A DNA stretch of 64,000 bases. Source: Methylobacillus flagellatus KT. GTDB taxonomy: Bacteria > Pseudomonadota > Gammaproteobacteria > Burkholderiales > Methylophilaceae. The position numbers and the translations under genes were made by a program. Positions 19,993 through 28,811 of this stretch are shown one piece after another. The first letter of the stretch is position 1. Each line of letters begins with the position of its first letter. Location: the NCBI RefSeq assembly GCF_000013705.1, contig NC_007947.1, forward strand, positions 1,178,001-1,242,000, written 5' to 3'. The notes under the pieces were generated by a model. It was given only the letters and a program-made list of their open reading frames with translations. It did no database searches and was not told where the DNA came from.

Positions 19993-20436
19993 ATGCCCGG
20001 CGGCGTAAAATACATCAATCCCAAGGGCGAGGATTTAGAGATTTACTTTCCCGATCCCCAAGCTTATCTGCCCGTACAGCGTAAGTTGGGCCTAATCGAA
20101 TGGTTGAAGTGGGGCAAGCGTGACGAGGAAACCGCTCCCGAGCTTGCTGAGTTCCTGCAAGGAGGATGGGCTCGCAAGGATTTGCTTGATGCTGGGGAGT
20201 GGAAACAGTTAGACACAGAGATCGTGAGCCTGGCTGTGCATGCCTTTATGGAAAAGGGCGAAGACAACGCTCCACTCTGGTTTGAGGTTCCCCAGGGGCA
20301 TGCGATCCTGGCGTTGATTATTAAAGAGCACAATGAAGAACGTGTCTATGTGATCATCTCTGATCCGCCCTTGGAATATTCCTGGTTGCATGATGGATGG
20401 CCCTTGTTGGCTTCGGTAGACCAGTTGACCGGTTGA
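19993..20436 (+). CDS. Conserved hypothetical protein (147 aa)
   Basis: A 147-residue soluble protein of unknown function, translated just after the 36-codon ORF. Short stretches (WLKWGKRDEE, QGGWARKDLL, HAFMEKGE, LWFEVPQGHAILALI, YVIISDPP) recall the beta-barrel core of SOS-response-associated peptidase (SRAP)-like proteins from my memory of that family. The catalytic Cys2 is missing here (the second residue is Pro), so any DNA-crosslinking activity would be lost. The resemblance is weak and unverified. Confidence 0.6.
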   Translation: MPGGVKYINPKGEDLEIYFPDPQAYLPVQRKLGLIEWLKWGKRDEETAPELAEFLQGGWARKDLLDAGEWKQLDTEIVSLAVHAFMEKGEDNAPLWFEVPQGHAILALIIKEHNEERVYVIISDPPLEYSWLHDGWPLLASVDQLTG

Positions 20437-20788
20437 CTAAGCGGGCAAAGCGACAAAACCTGTCTTCAGTGTTCCCTGAAGGACAATGTAAGACAAAAGC
20501 CGATGTTTGCCAGTGAGAGTCACGTTTATGCTTGGTAGCGCTGGTTGGCTCAGGCGGGATATTAATGGCTTCCCCCCAGACATTTGCTCCCGGTTCATGG
20601 TTGAGCCGATCAGCAACTCCTCTACAAAGCCCCTGGCTACTTGATAATCCAGCATCAATCCCCATTTGGCAAACGTCAAGACATGACAAACACGCGCGGG
20701 AAATCTGAAGAAAGGTTATAATCCGCCTCCCGGCTCTCGTGAGAACTTTCATTCTCAAGGGGAGTCATACGATAGCTTTAAACCATCA
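20437..20788. promoter_or_regulatory. Leader region of ssrA with a candidate -10 box
   Basis: A perfect TATAAT at 20717-20722 lies 66 nt before the mature tmRNA 5' end and could be the ssrA -10 element with a processed leader. No convincing -35 is seen. An 80-codon frame on the minus strand (20437-20679) has no family resemblance and is not called as a gene. Confidence 0.35.
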
Positions 20789-21149
20789 GGGGCCGACCAG
20801 GTTTCGACGTGGGTTGCAAAGCAGCGCAGGGCATACCGAGGCCTAGTCACCTCGTAAATAAACTAGAACAAGTATAGTCGCAAACGACGAAACTTACGCT
20901 CTAGCCGCTTAATCCCGGCTGGACGCTGCACCGGAAGGCCTCTCGGCCGGGCGGGTAACCGCAGCAGCGTCATTTAGAGAGGATCGTGTTGTATTGGGTT
21001 ACTTAATACAACATTAAATCCAAGGTAACTCGCCTGCTGTTCGCTTGCTCGTTGGTGGGCATCAGGTTAAATCAAACAACACAGCTAAGTATGTAGAACT
21101 GTCTGTGGAGGGCTTGCGGACGGGGGTTCGATTCCCCCCGGCTCCACCA
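20789..21149 (+). ncRNA. ssrA: Transfer-messenger RNA (tmRNA)
   Basis: A 361-nt tmRNA including CCA. The 5' end GGGGCCGACCAGG pairs with the 3' CCCGGCTCCACCA side of the tRNA-like domain, with a T-arm GGGTTCGATTCCC. The tag reading frame starts at the resume codon GCA (20880) and encodes ANDETYALAA followed by TAA (20912). With SmpB it tags and releases products of stalled ribosomes. Its 3' end is a classic island integration site, and the island described below begins directly after it while leaving ssrA intact. Confidence 0.97.
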
Positions 21150-21155
21150 ATACCT

Positions 21156-21189
21156 AAAATCCCAACCCTTATCGGTTGGGATTTTTTTT
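21156..21189 (+). terminator. ssrA terminator
   Basis: Perfect 12-bp stem (arms at 21156-21167 and 21174-21185) followed by a T run, directly after the ssrA 3' end. Confidence 0.9.
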
Positions 21190-21402
21190 GCCCGTTCCCC
21201 CAGCGTTGGCACGGCTCCCGGGCTTGGTCTCGCGAGCGCCACCCCTGCGAAGTCGGCGCTTTCGGCCCCGCCTACGCCTCTCTGTTCTCCGTTTTCTCTG
21301 GTGGCCACGCGAGCGTTCTCGAGGCCATTTCCTTTGCTGGCGCGGGTTTAGAGGCGGTGGGTTGTGGTTGGCAACTCCTGTAGCGGTGGCGACCGAGTGC
21401 CG

Positions 21403-21606
21403 AACCGAGGGGTGTAAGCCTTCGGCCCGGGCGATCTCCGAACCACTCTTCATCTCGCCGGTGTCCACGAGGTGCTGCCAGTAGAAACCGCGTGCCACCC
21501 CCTCCAGCAGCGTCACATCGTGGACGTGGCGGTCATCGGCGGCCACGCGCCGCGCGCCCCGGCGGCGGAAGGTCAGTGGCACGAAGGTTTCCAGTGTGTC
21601 GTCCAT
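21403..21606 (-). pseudogene. Truncated third gene of the serine-recombinase module
   Basis: Starts at ATG 21606, sharing the A with the TGA that ends the recombinase frame. The first about 68 codons (MDDTLETFVPLTFRRRG, RHVHDVTLLEGVARGFYWQHL, SGSEIARAEGLHPSV) look like the small HTH-like protein that follows such recombinases, but after that point the reading frame changes to low-complexity Arg-rich sequence that continues to 21169. The gene appears cut by the island end or by a deletion. The remaining 21150-21402 holds no other recognisable gene. Confidence 0.6.
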
Positions 21607-22985
21607 CAGGCCTCGACCTCCACCAGTTCTGCGCCGATCCCTCTCGGGGCGAATTCACCGATTAGGGCGTCCCACCCCAGTTCCCGCCACTTCACCTTGA
21701 TACCCTGCACCTCGCCGACGTGGACGAGGTCGATGCGCTCGATCATCAGGTTGGCGATGCGATGGCGCTCGACCGGGAACAACTGATCCCACACGTCGTT
21801 GAGCCGTCCCATCGCCATCACCGTGGTGGCCTCGTCGACCTGTCCGCCGTTGCGCTGGATGTGGCGCACCACCGATGCGATGGATTCCGGGCTGGTCAGC
21901 ACAGTGCGGATTTGGGCCACTACTGCCGCCTCAATCTCCGGTGCAGGCAGGCGTTAGTAGCTCTTGCCCGGTGCCCCGAACCGGCTTTCCGACTTGGACA
22001 CGTAGTAGTGGTACTTGCGCCCGTTCTTGCGTGAGTAGGTCGGGTACATCCGTTCGCCCGAGGGGGCGTACAGCAGGCCGCGCAGCAAGGCGTCGGTGCG
22101 CGACCGGATCTTGGTTTCCACCGACCGGGCGTGCCCATCCCTGGCCAGCACCGCGTGAACCTTGTCCCACAGTTCCCGGTCGATGATTGGCAGGTGAGCG
22201 CCGGGGTACCAGTTCCCCTTGTGCGACAACTCGCCCAGGTAGATGCGGTTGCGCAGCAGATTGTGCAGGTACTTTTTGTCGATACGCGTGCCGTTGCGGG
22301 TCTGGCCCTCCTGCGTCGTCCAGGCCTTGTTCGTGATGCCGTCGGCGGTGAGATTGACGGCGATCTGGGTCGGAGAGCCGATGGTCAGCATCTCCTCGAA
22401 GATACGGCGCACCACCGCCGCCTCGGTTTCGTTGATGACCAGGAGGCGGTTGTCGACGTCGTAGCCCAGGGGCGGGACACCGCCCATCCACATCCCCTTG
22501 CGCTTGGCGGCGGCGATCTTGTCGCGGATGCGCTCGCCGGTTACCTCGCGCTCAAACTGGGCAAAGGACAGCAGGACGTTGAGCATCAGCCGACCCATCG
22601 AGGTGGTGGTGTTGAACTGCTGGGTGACCGACACAAAGGACACCTCGTGGCGTTCGAACACTTCGACCATCTTGGAGAAGTCGGCCAAGCTGCGCGTCAG
22701 GCGGTCGATCTTGTAGACCACCACGATGTCGATCTGGCCGCGCTCAATGTCCGCCATCAGACGTTTCAGCCCGGGCCGATCCGTGTTGCCGCCGGAGAAG
22801 CCTGGGTCGTCGTAGTCGTCGGCCACCGAGATCCAACCCTCGGATCGCTGGCTGGCGACGTAGGCGTGGCCCGCCTCCTTCTGCGCGTCGATGGAGTTGA
22901 ACTCCTGGTCAAGCCGTTCATCCGAGGACACCCGGCAGTAGACGGCGCAGCGCTTGCGAGCCTTGGTGCTGGCAATCTCGCTCAT
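21606..22985 (-). pseudogene. Serine recombinase (resolvase/invertase superfamily), interrupted by an in-frame TAA
   Basis: The frame starts at ATG 22985 and shows the catalytic N-terminal domain (CAVYCRVSSDERLDQE with the nucleophilic Ser, YKIDRLTRSLADF, FAQFEREVTGERIRDKI) and a recombinase domain (PPLGYD, zinc-ribbon region). It stops at TAA 21954-21956 after FGAPGKSY, yet the same frame continues with RLPAPEIEAAVVAQIRTVL to a TGA at 21606-21608. The frame is therefore broken by one nonsense codon, which would remove about 115 C-terminal residues. Such recombinases mobilise islands; this one is probably inactive unless the stop is suppressed or a sequencing error. Confidence 0.8.
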
Positions 22986-23431
22986 CGCGCACCTCCCTTG
23001 CTCAGGCCAAAGAACAGCGGCCCAGACCAGTGCGCGCCCGTGATGTGACGGGCCACCGCCGTCAGGCTCTTGAAATTGCGCCCCTGGTACTCGAACAGCC
23101 CCTCGGCGGTGACCGTCACCCGGTGCTCGCGTTCGCCCCATTCGCGCAGCAGGATCGTGCCCGGCGCGAAATCGAACTCGCGCGGCTTGGCCCGCAACTT
23201 GATCTTGGAGTGTTTCGCGCCGATGGCTTCCAGACGCTGCTTGATCTCGGGCGCGAGGCCACCGAAGGCTTCCTCCTGCAGCTTGTAGGCGAGACGGGAC
23301 TCGACGTGCGTGCGGTTGGGGTAGTCCGGGCGGCGCGGGAAATATCGATCCCACACCGTCCAGAGCTCGGACATCGGCAGGCAGGCCAGCTCCGCGATCC
23401 GTGCCGCGACGGATGCTTGTTTGTCGTTCAT
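22982..23431 (-). CDS. DUF2924-domain protein
   Basis: A 149-residue protein typical of recombinase modules. Conserved features: SELWTVWDRYFPRRPDYPNR, LAYKLQEEAFGG and the C-terminal YQGRNFKSLTAVARHITGAHWSGPLFFGL. Its TGA overlaps the recombinase ATG (ATGA) and its own ATG overlaps the TGA of the upstream small gene (TGATG), so the three are translationally coupled. The function is unknown; the family almost always neighbours a serine recombinase and probably assists or controls it. Confidence 0.82.
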   Translation of the reverse strand: MNDKQASVAARIAELACLPMSELWTVWDRYFPRRPDYPNRTHVESRLAYKLQEEAFGGLAPEIKQRLEAIGAKHSKIKLRAKPREFDFAPGTILLREWGEREHRVTVTAEGLFEYQGRNFKSLTAVARHITGAHWSGPLFFGLSKGGAR

Positions 23432-23622
23432 CACAACTTCTCCTCTTGATAGGGGGTTGTATGAACGCGCTGGTCGGGCAGGAAGCCAAGGCCAACTTCT
23501 CTCTGTTTTGGCTCATCCGCAGCAAGGGTGCGGACGATGGCAGCCGCAAGGATGGCGGCGATTTCGCCAGCACGGGCGCTGGCGCTCATCTCCGTGGGAG
23601 ATGCGAGTTCGAGGTTCTTCAT
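23431..23622 (-). CDS. Small hypothetical protein, first gene of the recombinase module
   Basis: A 63-residue protein starting at ATG 23622 with a CGGAG site 5 nt upstream. It contains a helical, Ala-rich core (ARAGEIAAILAAAIVRTLAADE). The stop overlaps the next start (TGATG). No family recognised; it is placed as the first gene of the three- or four-gene recombinase cluster. Confidence 0.6.
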   Translation of the reverse strand: MKNLELASPTEMSASARAGEIAAILAAAIVRTLAADEPKQREVGLGFLPDQRVHTTPYQEEKL

Positions 23623-23793
23623 GACGGCTCCGAGGAATTGCAACCGTCAGGGATAGTGAGCCTGATCTTCCGAAGCGGATGGCAACGCAGGGGTAATCGT
23701 GACCGCCAGTCATGAATCCATTGCGCGTTAACGAAACAGTTGACAGGGTGCCTCTTGACCCTTTGCCGATCCCCAGAAGTCATCAACTCCAGA

Positions 23794-24948
23794 TCAGGCG
23801 CCAGGTTGCAACTCCACGCGCACTTCCCGTGGCTTACCGGCCCGCTCGACTGACAAGACCACAACATCTCCTACCTTTCGGTCGTCAAGCCGTGCGAGCA
23901 GCTTGGCGACATCGTCGACGGGAGCGCCGTCTATGCCTGTGATACGGTCTCCCGGCACGATGCCTTCGGGGCCAACGGTGATACCGCTCAGCCCCGCCTT
24001 TTGCGCCGCTGAGCCAGGGGCGACACGGAGCACAAACACGCCTTGGGTACTGGTCAGTGCCTGCAATCGGCGGTTGAGCTGCTCGTCTACCTCGATCCCA
24101 AGCGCCGGACGGATGTATTTGCCGGTCTTGATGAGTTGTGGCACCACACGCATGACCGTGTCCACCGGCACGGCGAAGCCGATCCCAGCCGATGCACCGG
24201 AAGGGCTGTAGATCGCTGTGTTGATGCCGATCAGGCGGCCTGCCGAATCGAGCAACGGCCCACCCGAGTTGCCGGGGTTGATAGCGGCATCGGTTTGAAT
24301 CAGGTGTTCGATGGTCACTCCGCCAGATTCCCCGGGCAGCGATCGATCGAGCGCGGACACGATGCCGGTGGTGAGCGTCCAGTCCAGGCCGAAGGGGTTG
24401 CCGATAGCGAACACCTTCTGACCCACCTTGAGGTCGGCACTGGTGCCGACCGGCACGGCCGGCGGGCGCTTGAAACCGACGCCGATCTTGAGCACAGCGA
24501 TGTCGTGCGCGGGGCTCGTCCCCACCAGTGCGGCCTGGTAGTCGCGGCCGTCGGCCAGTTTGACGGTGGCTTCGGACGCGCCCTGGATGACGTGGAAGTT
24601 GGTAACGACATGACCGGCGTCATCCCAGATGAAACCCGAACCCGTTCCGCGCGGCACGGAAAAGACGTTGCGCGTCCAGACATCTCGTACCAGTTGGGAC
24701 GTCGTGATGTAGACCACCGATGCCCGGGATTTCTCGAACAGTTCGATGGTGGCCTGTTCGTCAGCGGCCAGATCGCCACGCGGCGTGACGGTGCGCTCAG
24801 CGGCTTGGCGCGGGCTGAACCAGGCCTCGATGGCGGGCAGGAACTGCCAGAACAGCATGAGTGCGGCAACGCACGCAGTGATGAAGAGCCACCGCCGGAC
24901 GAAATGATCCGGAGCTGGGCGTTGTGGGTAAGGATCGTGGTAAGCCAT
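23794..24948 (-). CDS. degP: Trypsin-like serine protease of the DegP/HtrA type
   Basis: A 384-residue membrane-anchored periplasmic protease and last gene of the stress-tolerance locus. One N-terminal helix (about residues 18-40) anchors it. The catalytic triad is intact: His119 (NFHV), Asp149 (AHDIAVLKI) and Ser228 (NPGNSGGPL). A single PDZ domain (about 270-380) follows, as in DegS/DegQ-like forms rather than the two-PDZ DegP. ATG at 24948 has an AGGAA site; the frame is open 77 codons further upstream but overlaps the protease gene before it. It degrades misfolded envelope proteins. Confidence 0.9.
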   Translation of the reverse strand: MAYHDPYPQRPAPDHFVRRWLFITACVAALMLFWQFLPAIEAWFSPRQAAERTVTPRGDLAADEQATIELFEKSRASVVYITTSQLVRDVWTRNVFSVPRGTGSGFIWDDAGHVVTNFHVIQGASEATVKLADGRDYQAALVGTSPAHDIAVLKIGVGFKRPPAVPVGTSADLKVGQKVFAIGNPFGLDWTLTTGIVSALDRSLPGESGGVTIEHLIQTDAAINPGNSGGPLLDSAGRLIGINTAIYSPSGASAGIGFAVPVDTVMRVVPQLIKTGKYIRPALGIEVDEQLNRRLQALTSTQGVFVLRVAPGSAAQKAGLSGITVGPEGIVPGDRITGIDGAPVDDVAKLLARLDDRKVGDVVVLSVERAGKPREVRVELQPGA

Positions 24949-24971
24949 GGCGGGGGTTCCTTTCGAGTGAT

Positions 24972-25937
24972 TTAGCGCCAAAGGCCGCTCAGGCCCCGGC
25001 GTGGCGGGCGCATCGGGGCGAACGACCTTGGCGCGAGATATTCCGTTTGGAACGGCAGGGCCTGCGATGGCTGAGGCGCCAACGCCATCAGGCGCGCGAT
25101 ACGATCCTCTGTCGCCGGATGCGTGCGCAACCAGGACGGTTCGGGATTCCCCCAGCCGGGCAACAACCAGGCCCGCCACGAGCGGCTCACCCGCTCGATC
25201 TTCGCCAGCGCCGAGGCGAGCCCGTGCGGATCTCCCGTCAGCTCTACTGCCATCCGGTCGGCATCGAACTCTCGCACACGTGACAGACCCAACTGTGCGA
25301 GCAGTGCCAGTTGCGGCGAAGCGGCCAACAACAGTAAGCCAATCCAGTTAATTTCTGCTGCACCGACCAGCAAGACTGGAATACTGATCAGGAGCGCGAC
25401 CTGACCCAACAACGCCAGCAGGTTCGTGAGCCGGCTGATCGAATCGGCCAAGCCCATGACACGAAGATCTTCTTGAGCGATGTGCGCGACTTCATGCGCC
25501 AGCACGGCTTGCAGTTCGCGCATACTCAGGCTGCGGAGCAGGCCATCGGTGAGGGCAATGGAGGCAAGGCGCCTGGAGCCGGTGGCAAAGGCATTGACGA
25601 TGTCGCTGGGCACATAGTACGGAACCGGCGTGTTCGGCAATCCTGCCCGAGCTGCGAGCGCTCGCAGCAACGACCAGATTGCGGGGGCTTCATCAGGGCG
25701 CAAGGGACGGGCGCCATACAGACGCAAGGTCATCGCGGAGGCGGCGACAGGTTCGATCAGCAGGGTCAATGCGCATGTTGCCAGTGCCAGCCAAAGGCCA
25801 ATCTCGCCGAACAGCAGACTGCCAGCGGCAGCCGCGATCCCCACCAGGGTCAAAACCAGCAGCGCGGTTTGAAAGCGATTGAGCCAGCGGTGCCTCGACC
25901 TGGCATTGTGTCGGCCGACTAGACCATAGGGGGTCAT
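24972..25937 (-). CDS. M48-family membrane zinc metalloprotease (HtpX-like)
   Basis: An about 321-residue membrane protease. Four hydrophobic helices are visible, two at the N terminus and two after the active site. The zinc motif HEVAH is in MRELQAVLAHEVAHIAQED, and the third ligand Glu is in SRVREFDADRMAVEL. It should cleave misfolded membrane proteins together with FtsH. The start is uncertain: ATG 25937, ATG 25964 or GTG 25973 are in frame; 25937 is the first that does not overlap psiE, though the GGAGG before it is very close. Confidence 0.85.
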   Translation of the reverse strand: MTPYGLVGRHNARSRHRWLNRFQTALLVLTLVGIAAAAGSLLFGEIGLWLALATCALTLLIEPVAASAMTLRLYGARPLRPDEAPAIWSLLRALAARAGLPNTPVPYYVPSDIVNAFATGSRRLASIALTDGLLRSLSMRELQAVLAHEVAHIAQEDLRVMGLADSISRLTNLLALLGQVALLISIPVLLVGAAEINWIGLLLLAASPQLALLAQLGLSRVREFDADRMAVELTGDPHGLASALAKIERVSRSWRAWLLPGWGNPEPSWLRTHPATEDRIARLMALAPQPSQALPFQTEYLAPRSFAPMRPPRRGLSGLWR

Positions 25938-25944
25938 GCCTCCA

Positions 25945-26415
25945 TTACTCGCTCTTGCGGTCATCGCGTTCACGCATGAGCCAATAGGTCAGACCCAAGG
26001 CCAGTACCGTCCCCGCCAGCGCGGCCACTTTGGCAGGATCAACGTCGGGTTCGAGGATGATGAACTTGCGGGCCAGTGCCAGGATCGCGATCAGAATGAT
26101 GGTCTTGACCTGGATGATGCTTTCCTTGCGCAGAGCCACTTTGACGATCGAATGCTTGAATTCCATGGCGATCAGCAGCGTCATGGTGGCACCGAACACC
26201 AGCTGGAAAACCTTATGATCCAGTGAATTCAGCGCATCCATGACGAGCAGCGTGAAGACGAGCCGAATCAACTGGATCAGCGAAATCACAATGACCAACG
26301 CGCTGACGCCCGAAAGCGTGATGGCAACGACCTGCTCGAAGCGCTCGTAAACCGTCATCAACCGCCACTGGGAGCGTATCTCGTCAAGGGCCGTGTGGCC
26401 AGATTCTTTATGCAT
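25945..26415 (-). CDS. psiE: Phosphate-starvation-inducible protein PsiE-like
   Basis: A 156-residue inner-membrane protein with four hydrophobic helices in the PsiE pattern (YERFEQVVAITLSGVSALVIVISLIQL, VFQLVFGATMTLLIAMEF, VKTIILIAILALARKFIIL, and a last helix). PsiE is a conserved member of stress-tolerance loci (psiE_GI), but its biochemical role is unknown. In described loci a kefB-type antiporter gene sits between trx and psiE; here only 75 nt separate them. Confidence 0.88.
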   Translation of the reverse strand: MHKESGHTALDEIRSQWRLMTVYERFEQVVAITLSGVSALVIVISLIQLIRLVFTLLVMDALNSLDHKVFQLVFGATMTLLIAMEFKHSIVKVALRKESIIQVKTIILIAILALARKFIILEPDVDPAKVAALAGTVLALGLTYWLMRERDDRKSE

Positions 26416-26490
26416 AAGCGTTGCGCTCTCTCTTTCAATGAAACGTTAATGGAACGGGGAGTCCGAGAAGACGACTCGATTGCACCTGAA

Positions 26491-26931
26491 TCATCGGGGC
26501 AATTGCGAAGCCACCCAGCGCATAATGTCCTGCGCGCCCATGGCGCCCGCCTGACGTGCAACCTCATGTCCCCCTCGGAACAAAATCAGGGTTGGAATGC
26601 TGCGAATACCGAACTGGGCGGCCAGGTGAGGCTCGGCCTCGGTATTTACCTTGGCCAACCTCACCTTGGGTTCAAGCAGGGAGGCTGCCTGCTCGAACTG
26701 CGGCGCCATCATCTTGCACGGTCCACACCACGGCGCCCAAAAGTCAACCAGCAGCGGCAGGTCGCTGCGCTCCAGATGACGGGCGAAGGTCGCTGTGGTC
26801 AACTCGATGGGCTCGCCCGTGAACAAGGGCTGCTGGCAGCGGCCGCAGTTGGGATGTTCCGATAGCTTCGCAGTCGGCACGCGGTTGATGGACTGGCAAT
26901 GCGGACAGACGAGGTGAAGATCATTCTTCAT
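26491..26931 (-). CDS. trxC: Thioredoxin 2-type protein with zinc ribbon
   Basis: A 146-residue thioredoxin. The N-terminal zinc ribbon uses CPHC (residues 9-12) and CGRC (29-32), and the thioredoxin fold has the active site WCGPC with Cys69 and Cys72. This two-part layout is that of TrxC, a heat- and oxidant-tolerant disulfide reductase. It is the trx_GI of the stress-tolerance locus. The start overlaps the end of the preceding gene by 11 nt, consistent with one operon. Confidence 0.93.
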   Translation of the reverse strand: MKNDLHLVCPHCQSINRVPTAKLSEHPNCGRCQQPLFTGEPIELTTATFARHLERSDLPLLVDFWAPWCGPCKMMAPQFEQAASLLEPKVRLAKVNTEAEPHLAAQFGIRSIPTLILFRGGHEVARQAGAMGAQDIMRWVASQLPR

Positions 26932-28066
26932 GGTTCGCCTCCTTGGACCACAGTGAGGCTGCCGCGCTTCGGGTCACAGACAATGCCGACCAATCAACGC
27001 CTTGGAGCCAATCGTTCCCGTTTTTGCTTACTCCGGCCTCTTCCAGATGAGCAGCGATGAACGCTTCGGCCTGCATGAGCCACCTTCGGACAGCATCTTC
27101 CTTACTAGGAATCAGCAGGATTTCAGAGACGCTGCTGGCATCCAGCCCGTCCACACGGATAAGCAGAAAAATGCGCCGCCACAAACGCGGCATGTCCTTC
27201 AGCAGGTCGAATGCAAAAGCGAACTCGCTCGACCGATCAACTAGCTCCTCCTGTTCCGCGATCGTTGCGGCATCGGGATGCTGACTGTCAGCGATGATAT
27301 CGGCCAGCCTGAGTGTGTCATCGGGCTGATAAAATTCGAAGACTTCCTCTTCCACCATGGCCTCGGCGACGTCCTGGGCATCCGCTTCGACCGGCGCGTC
27401 CAGAGAAACGAATTCGCCAAATTGCCGGCTGTTTGCCACTTCGTGATCCAGGACGGCGAACAGATGCTTCAGAAGACCGAAGTAAGCCGCTTTTTCTTCC
27501 GGCACGGATTGCCATTCCACCTCAGCTTGGACAATCGCTTCATCCACCACGTCGCGCAGCGTCGGATAATCGCGCGGTAAATCGCCGACGGCACGCAGAT
27601 AAGCCAGCTCACGCCTTGCGACAGCCTCAAGTTTCGACAGTAGAGGCATTCGGGTCACTTTGGCCTCATGGGCGGCTGACGCGGGTTTTGCGGCAATCCG
27701 CACCTTGAGCTCGCGCAAGCGCTCGCGTCGTGCTTTGCGCTTGATTTGGTCCTGAGCATGCAGCCGGTCAAAATGCTTCTTGGCCTGACGGAACATCGAC
27801 TGTACGAGTGTCTGCGCGAGGGGCGTCAGCTCGTCATGTGACGCAGTAACGCTGACAATCTTTTTGCCGGGCAGGTGCATATAGCCACTGGCCAGAAATT
27901 GCCGCTTGGTCTTGTCGCGATCAAGGACGATTTGAAGTCGCACTGAATCTTTAGTGTGTTTGTCGAGCAATGGCTTGAGGTCGCGCTCGATCACATTTCC
28001 CAAAGCTCTCTGCCATGGTTCATGAAACTCTTTGTCGATAGCTCGATAGCTATATTGCATCTGCAT
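26921..28066 (-). CDS. Predicted HPF-like/sigma-region-4-like fusion protein of the stress-tolerance locus
   Basis: A 381-residue soluble protein; ATG 28066 has AAGGAG 6 nt upstream. Residues about 1-105 alternate strands and helices in the way of ribosome hibernation factors (RaiA/HPF), including LQIVLDRDKTKRQFLASGYMHL and KKIVSVTASHDELTPLAQ, followed by a basic helix. The C terminus (about 300-370) has SEFAFAFDLLKDMP and RRIFLLIRVDGLDASSVSEIL, reminiscent of sigma-70 region 4. Both assignments come from pattern recognition. It occupies the position of the unnamed orf between hdeD and trx in known loci. A role in ribosome protection or transcription control is inferred only. Confidence 0.6.
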   Translation of the reverse strand: MQMQYSYRAIDKEFHEPWQRALGNVIERDLKPLLDKHTKDSVRLQIVLDRDKTKRQFLASGYMHLPGKKIVSVTASHDELTPLAQTLVQSMFRQAKKHFDRLHAQDQIKRKARRERLRELKVRIAAKPASAAHEAKVTRMPLLSKLEAVARRELAYLRAVGDLPRDYPTLRDVVDEAIVQAEVEWQSVPEEKAAYFGLLKHLFAVLDHEVANSRQFGEFVSLDAPVEADAQDVAEAMVEEEVFEFYQPDDTLRLADIIADSQHPDAATIAEQEELVDRSSEFAFAFDLLKDMPRLWRRIFLLIRVDGLDASSVSEILLIPSKEDAVRRWLMQAEAFIAAHLEEAGVSKNGNDWLQGVDWSALSVTRSAAASLWSKEANHEE

Positions 28067-28087
28067 GCATGACTCCTTTGATGTCAT

Positions 28088-28128
28088 TTCTATGGAGGCA
28101 CGAACCGAAAATGCTCATATCCATAGAA
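28088..28128. repeat. Inverted repeat between hdeD and the HPF-like gene
   Basis: Perfect 9-base arms TTCTATGGA (28088-28096) and TCCATAGAA (28120-28128) lie in the 79-nt intergenic region. It could be a processing hairpin or an operator. Confidence 0.4.
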
Positions 28129-28145
28129 TTTAGTTTGACCCGCTC

Positions 28146-28757
28146 TTATCCCTGGCGCGTTTTGCGAAGACGCCAACTCAAGAGCAGAAGCGTGACACCA
28201 TAGACTGCCGCATAGAAGCCCAACAGCCAGCCTGCGGCCAGGAATGACTCGACCGGACGGGAAAAAAATATCCACAAGACGATAGCGCCAAGGACAATCG
28301 AGAGCAGTCCACTGAAGGCAAGCCAGATTTCACCCTTGATTTCTTGACGCAGCCGAACGGCGGCGGATATCTCCAGCACACCGGTGAAAATCGCCCAGAA
28401 CCCCACGCTAGCCCATAAAAAAGAAGCCATGACCATCGTGGCGACCCAAGGAGCAACCAGGACGACGACGCCGGTAAGTATGCCGACAATGCCGCTGAAC
28501 AGCAGCCAGCCCCAGCGCTCTTTTTTCTGGATATGGCGCACCGCTGCAACCAAGTTGAAAGCGCCATTGACCAAGGAAAATGCGCCGAACACTAAGGTCA
28601 TGGCCAACAGAGCCGATTGTGGCATCCAGAACGCAAGGGCTGCGAAAATCAATGCCAAGACGCCGCGCAACGCAAAAATCCACCAATTTTCGGTCAATGA
28701 ACACAGTGTTTTGGTGGGCTCATCCGCACTGGAATCGGTGATGGTGTCTATATTCAT
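28146..28757 (-). CDS. hdeD: HdeD-family acid-resistance membrane protein
   Basis: A 203-residue inner-membrane protein with six predicted helices in the DUF308/HdeD pattern (NWWIFALRGVLALIFAALAFWMP, FGAFSLVNGAFNLVAAVR, GWLLFSGIVGILTGVVVLVAP and others). HdeD is linked to acid resistance in E. coli and is a standard part of stress-tolerance loci (hdeD_GI). It is preceded by TAGGAGATATAGC, a good ribosome-binding site. Confidence 0.92.
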   Translation of the reverse strand: MNIDTITDSSADEPTKTLCSLTENWWIFALRGVLALIFAALAFWMPQSALLAMTLVFGAFSLVNGAFNLVAAVRHIQKKERWGWLLFSGIVGILTGVVVLVAPWVATMVMASFLWASVGFWAIFTGVLEISAAVRLRQEIKGEIWLAFSGLLSIVLGAIVLWIFFSRPVESFLAAGWLLGFYAAVYGVTLLLLSWRLRKTRQG

Positions 28758-28811
28758 GCTATATCTCCTAAAGATCTAATGGGGTGAAAAAGCAAACATT
28801 CCTGAGCCAAG

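Noticed and set aside
20437..20679. 80-codon minus-strand frame before ssrA
   Set aside because: No ribosome-binding site or family likeness was seen, and it overlaps the likely ssrA leader.
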